Source: an uncultured Clostridia bacterium (GTDB lineage Bacteria > Bacillota > Clostridia > Oscillospirales > Acutalibacteraceae). From it: 10,309 nucleotides of DNA. Below the pieces are notes generated by a model. It was not told the DNA's origin, made no database searches, and was given only the letters and a program-made list of their open reading frames with translations. Positions 1 to 5,399 of this stretch are shown here, piece after piece. The stretch lies in the NCBI GenBank assembly GCA_946610835.1, contig CAMOCU010000013.1:1-10309 (forward strand). Reading direction: 5' to 3'. Each line of letters opens with the position of its first letter. Position 1 is the first letter of the stretch. Made by a program: the position numbers and the translations under genes.

Positions 1-1
1 G

Positions 2-388
2 CCCGGCAGATGCTTCTGGCTGTGTATGCTGCCCGGAATCGGCAATCTGATGCTAGGTATTCCGGCGTTCACAGCCGGATGTGTTACACTCGGGTATCTC
101 GGCGTGGATGTGATCGACCCGATGAGCGGCAAGTTTTGCCCGCTGTTTCTCGTATATGTTCTGCTGTATCTGTTCGGCGCATCGTGTCTGTGCAGTCTGT
201 TTCCGCGCACAGAGGATGCGCGGCAGATGTGGCGTGCGCTATACGGCCGGGACAGCGCGGCGCATCCGGCAGGCAAAGTGTTTGCTTTTTTGCCTGCTGT
301 GTTCGTGAGCGCAGGCGCATATCTTGAACGCACGACGATTCCCTTTCTTTTAAGCGTGGGCGTACTGGTGTATTGGATACTGGTCTGA
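2..388 (+). CDS. C-terminal part of an unrecognised integral membrane protein (partial at left edge)
   Basis: The reading frame is open from the first bases of the window to a TGA at 386-388, with no in-frame stop upstream, so the gene begins outside the window. An internal ATG at 26 could be a start, but it has no convincing ribosome binding site. The visible 128 residues hold about four hydrophobic segments: one near the left edge (PGIGNLMLGIPAF and following), one around FLVYVLLYLFGASCL, and two near the C-terminus (VFAFLPAVFVSAGAYL, then FLLSVGVLVYWILV). A short polar stretch (FPRTEDARQMWRALYGRD) lies between the second and third. This pattern indicates a polytopic membrane protein ending in a membrane segment. 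I do not recognise a family. The gene ends 71 bases before the DUF4838 gene and no terminator is visible between them, so the two could be co-transcribed. Confidence 0.6.
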   Translation, partial: PGRCFWLCMLPGIGNLMLGIPAFTAGCVTLGYLGVDVIDPMSGKFCPLFLVYVLLYLFGASCLCSLFPRTEDARQMWRALYGRDSAAHPAGKVFAFLPAVFVSAGAYLERTTIPFLLSVGVLVYWILV

Positions 389-459
389 CGCAAGCAAAAA
401 AGCATACCGACGTTTCCCCCGAAAATGTGCAGCGTTTCCACGAAATGAGGTGTCGTATT

Positions 460-2343
460 ATGAAAAAGATTCTTTCACTTGTTCTGACGATTTTTCTCAT
501 CTTCTGCATGGCGCAGACGGTATTTGCACGCGAGGGCGATGTTACGATTGCAGGCGCTGTGATGTGTCCTGCGGTTGTTCTGCCGGAAGATCCTGCTCCT
601 TGGCAGGCGAACGCGGCGGCAATCCTGCGTCAGGTTCTCTCGCAAGTGACCGGTTACAGCGGGAATGAAGTGTCGGATGCAAAGATATTTCTGGACGACC
701 CTTCTGTGCAGCCGCCGTCTGAAAAAGACGGCGCATACCGTATTGTACAGCGCGGCGGCGATGTGTACATCAGCGGAGCGGGAATGCGCGGGACGTTGTA
801 TGGTGTGTTCGGCTTTTTGGAGGAAATCTGCGGATGCAGATGGTACGCTGCGGATACGAATTTGATCCCGCAGGCCGACGCGGTTCAGGTGCCATCCGGC
901 TATATGCAGGAATACACGCCCTTTTTCGAATACTGCGAAACGGACTGGGCAGGCTGGCACGATCTGATGTTTTCCACTGCAAACCGTATGAACGGCCTTG
1001 CCTATCGCGGCATTGTACCGCAGGCGTGGGGCGGCGGAGTGGGATATCTGTCCGCATTTGCCCATACGCTGACTACGCAATTTTGCGCTTCGGATGTTTA
1101 TTTTCAAGATCATCCGGAGTATTTCGCGCTTCATCAAGGCGCTCGTACGCCCAATCAACTGTGCCTGACGAATCCGGATACGATTGCCGTAGTTACGCAG
1201 GAAGTGCTCGCGCTGCTCGCGCAGCGGCACAACGCAGAGGATGCGCTGCAGATCGTATCGCTCACACAGCATGACAACACCGAATTCTGCACCTGCGATG
1301 CATGCAAAGCGCTCGACGAACGCAACGGTTCCCACGCAGGGAGCATGATTACGTTTGTCAACGCGGTCGCGGATGCTGTTCGGGAAGCCGGATACGACAA
1401 TGTTGCCATCGACACATTTGCCTACCGTTATACGCGTCAGGCGCCGACGCACGTGGTTCCGCGTGACAATGTGATCGTTCGGCTGTGTTCCATCGAGTGC
1501 TGCTTCGGCCACACGATGGACGATCCCGGCTGCGCACAGAATGCGGCCTTTATGGCGGATCTGGACGCATGGTCGCGCATCTGCGGACGGATCTATATCT
1601 GGGATTACGGTACCAATTACAGTGAAACGATCCATTTCTTTCCCAACTTCAACGTTCTGCAGCGCAATATGCAGATTTTTCATGAGCACAACGTTCTGGG
1701 CGTGTACGGCGAGGGCAATTATTATATTGACCGGTGTGACGGCGAGTTCGGTGCGCTGCGCAATTATCTGCAGTGCCGGCTGATGGCTGACCCGTATATG
1801 GATTTTGATGCGCAGATGAACGGTTTTCTGCGTGCGTATTACGGGGACGGCTGGCCGATGCTGCGTACATTTATCAACCTGTGCTGCGAAAAAAGTGTAA
1901 CGGCAAATCGGCATGCGGGTATCTATGACCGTTCCAAAGGTTCTTTGCCTGCGCTGACCTCTGCCGATGTGCGGCGCTGTGACGACCTGTGGCAGAAAGC
2001 GGTCGTGCTGGCCGAAACCGACACACAGCGTGCACATGTTCTGCGTTCGCAGCTGTGCTGGCGATACTGGAAAGCGTCCAACAGCCGCCGGGAGTTTTCG
2101 ATTTTGCGTTTGCCGTTTGCGCGCATGCAGGCACGGGACGCGCTGTATCGCGACATGTTGTCGTTCGGAATACAGTCGATCGGCGAAGGAACCCGGCTGC
2201 GGGATCTGTCCGCCTGCCCGGCGCTGCATTTGCTGCGCATTCCGTTCTGCTGGACGACGCTGTACGACAATGCTTTTTGGAATTGGATCAGTCCGCTGGT
2301 CGAAAAAATCTATGGATTATGGACGTTGCAGCACCCTGTATAA
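460..2343 (+). CDS. Secreted DUF4838-family glycoside-hydrolase-like protein
   Basis: The 627-residue product starts with a classical signal peptide: MKK, a hydrophobic core, and an AQTVFA cleavage region ending near residue 23. It has no lipobox, so it is probably exported and released. The ATG at 460 is preferred over the in-frame ATG at 445 because GAGGTG at 447-452 sits 7 bases upstream and the signal peptide then begins correctly. Residues of about 25-150 resemble the alpha/beta domain found before the barrel in GH20/GH67-type enzymes (GMRGTLYGVFGFLEE). The rest matches the DUF4838 pattern: DHPEYFALHQGAR, QLCLTNPDT, SLTQHDN with His271 and Asp272, a C-x-C-x-x-C cluster at Cys277/279/282, IYIWDYG with Asp382, and GVYGEGNYY with Glu418. 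DUF4838 proteins occur in polysaccharide-utilisation regions, but as far as I know the catalytic activity of the family is not established. The role here, cleaving an extracellular glycan, is inference. No terminator follows; the tRNA promoter begins within about 50 bases. Confidence 0.85.
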   Translation: MKKILSLVLTIFLIFCMAQTVFAREGDVTIAGAVMCPAVVLPEDPAPWQANAAAILRQVLSQVTGYSGNEVSDAKIFLDDPSVQPPSEKDGAYRIVQRGGDVYISGAGMRGTLYGVFGFLEEICGCRWYAADTNLIPQADAVQVPSGYMQEYTPFFEYCETDWAGWHDLMFSTANRMNGLAYRGIVPQAWGGGVGYLSAFAHTLTTQFCASDVYFQDHPEYFALHQGARTPNQLCLTNPDTIAVVTQEVLALLAQRHNAEDALQIVSLTQHDNTEFCTCDACKALDERNGSHAGSMITFVNAVADAVREAGYDNVAIDTFAYRYTRQAPTHVVPRDNVIVRLCSIECCFGHTMDDPGCAQNAAFMADLDAWSRICGRIYIWDYGTNYSETIHFFPNFNVLQRNMQIFHEHNVLGVYGEGNYYIDRCDGEFGALRNYLQCRLMADPYMDFDAQMNGFLRAYYGDGWPMLRTFINLCCEKSVTANRHAGIYDRSKGSLPALTSADVRRCDDLWQKAVVLAETDTQRAHVLRSQLCWRYWKASNSRREFSILRLPFARMQARDALYRDMLSFGIQSIGEGTRLRDLSACPALHLLRIPFCWTTLYDNAFWNWISPLVEKIYGLWTLQHPV

Positions 2344-2367
2344 GTACAGGTACCGGTGTCTCACAGG

Positions 2368-2422
2368 AAAAATGAAAAAGTTTTAAAAAAACTCTTGACA
2401 TTTTCTGAAAATGATGTATAAT
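2368..2422 (+). promoter_or_regulatory. SigA-type promoter with upstream A/T-rich element for tRNA-Gln
   Basis: A perfect -35 box TTGACA lies at 2395-2400 and a perfect -10 box TATAAT at 2417-2422, separated by 16 bases. The 25 bases before the -35 box (2368-2392) are almost entirely A/T with A- and T-tracts, as in UP elements of stable RNA promoters. Transcription would begin near 2429, giving a leader of about 35 bases before the tRNA. This is the strongest promoter seen in the window. Confidence 0.9.
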
Positions 2423-2437
2423 AGTCAAGCAAACAGA

Positions 2438-2456
2438 CGAGCGGTACATTCGCTCG
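2438..2456 (+). other. Hairpin in the 5' leader of the tRNA-Gln precursor
   Basis: CGAGCG at 2438-2443 can pair perfectly with CGCTCG at 2451-2456 around a 7-base loop, in the leader between the predicted transcription start and the mature tRNA 5' end. It could influence RNase P processing or leader stability, or it may have no role. Confidence 0.4.
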
Positions 2457-2463
2457 GGCACAT

Positions 2464-2537
2464 TGGGGAATAGTGTAACGGTAGCACGACAGACTCTGAC
2501 TCTGTTTGTTGGGGTTCGAATCCCTATTCCCCAGCCA
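2464..2537 (+). tRNA. tRNA-Gln (anticodon CTG)
   Basis: The complete cloverleaf can be drawn by eye. The acceptor stem TGGGGAA (2464-2470) pairs with TTCCCCA (2527-2533). The D-stem is GTG/CAC. The anticodon stem ACAGA/TCTGT encloses the loop CTCTGAC, giving anticodon CTG, which reads the Gln codon CAG. The T-arm carries the TTCGAAT loop on a TGGGG/CCCTA stem with one G-T pair. The discriminator base is G at 2534 and the CCA end is encoded at 2535-2537. The U1-A72 first pair is a usual feature of bacterial tRNA-Gln. The gene has its own consensus promoter and terminator and is a single-gene transcription unit. Confidence 0.96.
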
Positions 2538-2566
2538 AAGGCACTGCGTAAGCAGTGCCTTTTTTT
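2538..2566 (+). terminator. Intrinsic terminator of tRNA-Gln
   Basis: A perfect 10-bp stem (AAGGCACTGC at 2538-2547 with GCAGTGCCTT at 2552-2561) closes a GTAA tetraloop and runs directly into a T-tract ending at 2566. It begins immediately after the encoded CCA. Confidence 0.95.
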
Positions 2567-2574
2567 AACATAAG

Positions 2575-2592
2575 GGAAGCGCTGATTCAATC
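2575..2592 (+). repeat. Left terminal inverted repeat of the 161-bp element
   Basis: The 18-base arm differs from the complement of the right arm only at 2581 (a G-T wobble) and 2588 (a mismatch). It starts 8 bases after the tRNA terminator T-tract. Confidence 0.6.
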
Positions 2593-2717
2593 GGGGTGTA
2601 CGAGGGGACGAGAGATTTTTTCGGCAGATTGTACAAAAAATCTGCCGGCTTGCTGACGCAAGGCAAGGATTTTTGGTGCAATATGACGGAAAAAGATCCA
2701 TTCCTTCGTGCGCATCG

Positions 2718-2735
2718 GATTTAATCAGTGCTTCC
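2718..2735 (-). repeat. Right terminal inverted repeat of the 161-bp element
   Basis: This is the partner of the left arm at 2575-2592, matching its inverted complement at 16 of 18 positions. TAAG follows it directly, as it precedes the left arm. Confidence 0.6.
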
Positions 2736-2760
2736 TAAGGTCTTTTTTAGACCACAGAAC

Positions 2761-2789
2761 TTGATTTTCAGCACAAATCATAGTAGACT
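2761..2789 (+). promoter_or_regulatory. Possible promoter for the carbohydrate operon
   Basis: TTGATT at 2761-2766 and TAGACT at 2784-2789 are separated by 17 bases, each matching the SigA consensus at 4 of 6 positions. Transcription would start near 2796 and give a leader of about 120 bases before the first gene. That leader contains one small hairpin, ACAGA/TCTGT at 2849-2853/2860-2864, and otherwise nothing I recognise. A modest match of this kind fits a regulated promoter, but no activator or repressor site can be named. Confidence 0.35.
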
Positions 2790-2914
2790 AAACTGGAGAA
2801 TAATTGATTTCCCAAAACAAAAATGCCCGATACTCTGAAGCAAATCAGACAGACGATGATCTGTGTAATCATTCTTTCCGCAGGGATCCGGGTAAAATTC
2901 GAAAGGAGAAAAAC

Positions 2915-4147
2915 ATGATCAAAATCGGCGTATTCGGCGCATGGCGCGGCAATGCATATATCCGTCTGTTTCAACAGGACGATGAAATGGAGCTTGTTGC
3001 GATTTGCGACAAGAACATCGACAGTCCGCTGGATGAAGACAGGGAATCCTTTGGCGATGCTGCGCTGTGCAGCAGCTTCGATGACTTTTTGAAGGAGGGA
3101 AAAGAACGCGGCATGAACACCGTGTTCCTGGCAAATTATTTTCATGAGCATGCGCTCTTTGCCATCCGTGCGATGCAAGCTGGAATGGATGTGGTCAGCG
3201 AATGCACTGCGGCCGCAACGCTTGCGCAATGTGTTGCGTTGACGGAATGTGTTGAGCAGACCGGGCGGAGATACATGCTTGCCGAGAACTATCCTTTTTC
3301 AACCGAGAATCTGAAGATGAAGCAGATCATCCGATCGGGCGCGCTTGGTTCGCTGCTGTATGCGCAGGGGGAGTACAACCATTCCGGCAGCAACGAGGAA
3401 TTGCACCGTTTGACGCCCGGTGCGTATCACTGGCGTGCATGGCTTCCGCGTACCTATTATTTGACGCATGCTCTCGGCCCGATTATGTACATGACCGATT
3501 CCATGCCTGTTTATGTCTGCGGCCGCGCAGCGCATTCCGATCTGCTGTACAAGATCAAGGACTGGCGGCATAATTACGATGGCGTCGGTATGATGTTCTG
3601 TGAGATGGATAACGGTATGATTGCCAATTTTACAGGCTGCACAGCCATGGCCAGCGATTACAGCCGTTATCGTGTCGCGGGCGATACTGCCAGCGTGGAA
3701 TGGGGCGGCTATATAGAGAACAACAAGGTGCGCAAATTCTATTTTGGGCACACCAAGCCCGCGGATGAACCGCAGATCTCTTTACTGGATGCCAATTTGG
3801 ATGAAACAGATGACGAGGAAAAAAAGGCAAAAAATGCCGGCCACGGCGGCGGAGATTATCGTGTGCTGCACGAGATCAAGGAATATCTGCTGCGCGGACG
3901 GGAGCCGTTTTTTAATGTTTATCGTGCGGTTGCGATGTCGGCAACCGCTATCCTCGGCTGGTACAGTTGTCTGAACCATGGCGAGAATATCCGCATTCCG
4001 GATTTCCGCGTTCCGGTGCAGCGCGACAGCGTGCGCGAAGATACACGCACGCCGTTTCCTGATGAAAACGGCGCCGGGATTTCACTGCCTTGTGCGCTGC
4101 CGCTTGACTTTTCGCAAGCACATACAAAATCTGCGCAGGACAGATAA
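2915..4147 (+). CDS. Gfo/Idh/MocA-family oxidoreductase with non-canonical cofactor motifs
   Basis: The 410-residue product has the two-domain layout of the family: an N-terminal Rossmann domain (IGVFGAWRG at residues 4-12, LVAICDKN for the second strand and acidic turn) and a C-terminal alpha/beta domain opened by GALGSLLYAQGEYNH. The ATG at 2915 is chosen because AAAGGAGA (2902-2909) sits just upstream and the Rossmann fold begins at residue 3. The reading frame extends further upstream but with no supporting start. Family members use NAD(P) to oxidise sugars, inositols or related compounds, and some subfamilies are NAD-dependent glycosidases. Two motifs differ from the usual form: the second Gly of GxGxxG is Trp10, and the E-K-P motif reads Glu96-Cys97-Thr98, without the usual lysine. 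His185 in YYLTHALGP is in a plausible active-site position. It is the first gene of the operon, 59 bases before the transporter. The substrate is unknown. Confidence 0.85.
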   Translation: MIKIGVFGAWRGNAYIRLFQQDDEMELVAICDKNIDSPLDEDRESFGDAALCSSFDDFLKEGKERGMNTVFLANYFHEHALFAIRAMQAGMDVVSECTAAATLAQCVALTECVEQTGRRYMLAENYPFSTENLKMKQIIRSGALGSLLYAQGEYNHSGSNEELHRLTPGAYHWRAWLPRTYYLTHALGPIMYMTDSMPVYVCGRAAHSDLLYKIKDWRHNYDGVGMMFCEMDNGMIANFTGCTAMASDYSRYRVAGDTASVEWGGYIENNKVRKFYFGHTKPADEPQISLLDANLDETDDEEKKAKNAGHGGGDYRVLHEIKEYLLRGREPFFNVYRAVAMSATAILGWYSCLNHGENIRIPDFRVPVQRDSVREDTRTPFPDENGAGISLPCALPLDFSQAHTKSAQDR

Positions 4148-4206
4148 AGTTTAATCGGCAAAAGCAGTGTCGGCCTTTGGAAACGCCGCAGCTGCATGGA
4201 GGGCTT

Positions 4207-5385
4207 ATGGCATTTTTACTGGTTGTAATTTATATCGCATTCATCGGACTCGGTGTCCCGGATTCTCTGATCGGTTCCGCATGGCCGGCGATTCACACGG
4301 AAATGGGGATCCCTATGGAAGCGTTGAGCGTTCTCACGCTGCTGATTTCCGGTTGTACCGTGCTTTCCAGTCTGTTCAGCGCACGGATTCTCAATAAGCT
4401 CGGAACAGCAAAAGTAACGGCGTTCAGTACGGCCATGACGGCGCTGGCTTTGTTCGGCTTTTCCATGGCTCCGTCTTTCGGATGGATGATTCCGCTGGCT
4501 GTGCTGCTGGGCTTCGGCGCGGGTGCAATTGATTCCGGATTGAACCATTATGTTGCGCTTCATTTCAAGGCCAGTCACATGAATTATCTGCACGGTTTTT
4601 ACGGCGTTGGTGTAACGCTCAGCCCGTATCTGATGTCGCTTGCGCTGGGCAACGTCGGCTGGCGCAGCGGGTATCGCTACGCATTCTTTGTGCAGGCGGG
4701 GATCACGCTGCTGCTGATTGCGTCCGTTCCGCTTTGGCAAAAGACCGGCTCTGAAGAACAGCAGGAGGAGGGCAAGACAGTCAATCTCACACTGCTGCAG
4801 ATGGTCAAAAAGCCTGATGTGCGGCTGGTCTGGCTGATTATGCTTGCGACCAATGCGATGGAATATGCCTGCGGCGTTTGGGGCAGCACGTATTTGGTGA
4901 CGGAAAAAGGCTTTCAGGCCAAGTACGGTGCGCTCGCACTGACGGTTTATTACGCCGGAATGTCGATTGGACGTTTGGGTTCCGGCATGCTTTCCGGGAG
5001 AATCGGTACATGGAAGCGGATTGGTATCGGCGCGGCGCTGATTGCCCCGGCCGTGGTGCTCATGCTTCTTCCGCTGCCGGGTGCGGCCACGGGGATCGGT
5101 TTGTTTTTTGTGGGATTGGGCAACGGTTCGATCTATCCGAACATGATCCATCTGACGCCGCATAACTTCGGCGCGGATGTGTCTCAATCCATTATGGGTT
5201 CGCAAATTGCATTCGCATACATTGGCGTGATGCTCGCACCGCCCGTGGTCAGTGCGGTGAGCCGTTTGTTTGGCATGAAGGTCTATCCCATACTGCTTGC
5301 GGTGCTGTATGCGTTGATGGTGATTGCGCTTCTGTGCTTTATCCGCCGGTTAAAAAAACAGAATCGCTATAACCCGGAGATTTGA
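4207..5385 (+). CDS. Major facilitator superfamily (MFS) transporter
   Basis: The 392-residue protein is almost entirely hydrophobic, with about twelve membrane segments in two halves joined by a charged cytoplasmic loop (GSEEQQEEGKT), the usual MFS layout and length. The first segment carries AFIGLGVPDSLIGSAWP, a pattern seen in bacterial MFS sugar permeases. The start at ATG 4207 is preferred because it places the first helix at the N-terminus and has GGAGGG at 4198-4203, although the spacing of 3-4 bases is short. An upstream in-frame TTG at 4177 has no ribosome binding site. Lying between an oxidoreductase and two glycosidases, the transporter probably imports a small glycoside or sugar by ion symport. 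Export is possible but less likely in this context. The stop is 14 bases before the next start. Confidence 0.9.
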   Translation: MAFLLVVIYIAFIGLGVPDSLIGSAWPAIHTEMGIPMEALSVLTLLISGCTVLSSLFSARILNKLGTAKVTAFSTAMTALALFGFSMAPSFGWMIPLAVLLGFGAGAIDSGLNHYVALHFKASHMNYLHGFYGVGVTLSPYLMSLALGNVGWRSGYRYAFFVQAGITLLLIASVPLWQKTGSEEQQEEGKTVNLTLLQMVKKPDVRLVWLIMLATNAMEYACGVWGSTYLVTEKGFQAKYGALALTVYYAGMSIGRLGSGMLSGRIGTWKRIGIGAALIAPAVVLMLLPLPGAATGIGLFFVGLGNGSIYPNMIHLTPHNFGADVSQSIMGSQIAFAYIGVMLAPPVVSAVSRLFGMKVYPILLAVLYALMVIALLCFIRRLKKQNRYNPEI

Positions 5386-5399
5386 ACGAGGAGAAACGG

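Larger units (their letters stand above)
2575..2735. mobile_element. MITE-like element with imperfect terminal inverted repeats, or a structured RNA
   Basis: The 161-bp stretch is bounded by GGAAGCGCTGATTCAATC (2575-2592) and GATTTAATCAGTGCTTCC (2718-2735), which are inverted complements at 16 of 18 positions. TAAG lies directly outside both ends (2571-2574 and 2736-2739), consistent with a 4-bp target duplication. Pairing continues inward to about 2608/2701: some 32 of 34 left-arm positions can pair, counting G-U pairs, with one bulged base (A2714). Inside are three further hairpins: 2622-2630/2639-2647 (9 bp), 2649-2653/2658-2662 (5 bp with TGAC loop) and 2667-2674/2691-2699 (8 bp with one bulge). 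There is no plausible coding sequence inside. Boundaries plus flanking duplication suggest a non-autonomous mobile element; the multi-branched fold and the wobble pairs would also fit an RNA. No transposase is in the window, so mobility is inferred. Confidence 0.55.

Noticed and set aside
475..2229. A 584-codon open frame on the minus strand across the DUF4838 gene
   Set aside because: It is antisense to a gene with clear family motifs, its translation is rich in Arg, His and Cys without domain patterns, and it has no convincing ribosome binding site. It results from the codon bias of the plus strand.
2344..2394. Terminator for the DUF4838 gene
   Set aside because: The short sequence GGTACC/ACCGGT is palindromic but no stem followed by a T-tract is present; transcription may run into the tRNA unit.
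2464..2537. tRNA-Gln as a possible integration site of a genomic island
   Set aside because: No integrase gene and no second copy of the tRNA 3' end was noticed in the window, so an attachment site cannot be supported.
2288..2701. A minus-strand open frame whose translation contains GIRTPTNRVRVCRATVTLFP
   Set aside because: This phrase is the known artefact of translating the complement of a tRNA gene; it coincides with tRNA-Gln at 2464-2537.
2739..2753. Small hairpin GGTCT/AGACC with an all-T loop just after the 161-bp element
   Set aside because: Only 5 bp with the T-tract in the loop rather than after the stem, so it is not a credible terminator.
4216..5205. A 329-codon open frame on the minus strand across the transporter gene
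   Set aside because: The plus strand encodes a clear MFS transporter; the antisense product is an Arg/Gln/His-rich shadow.
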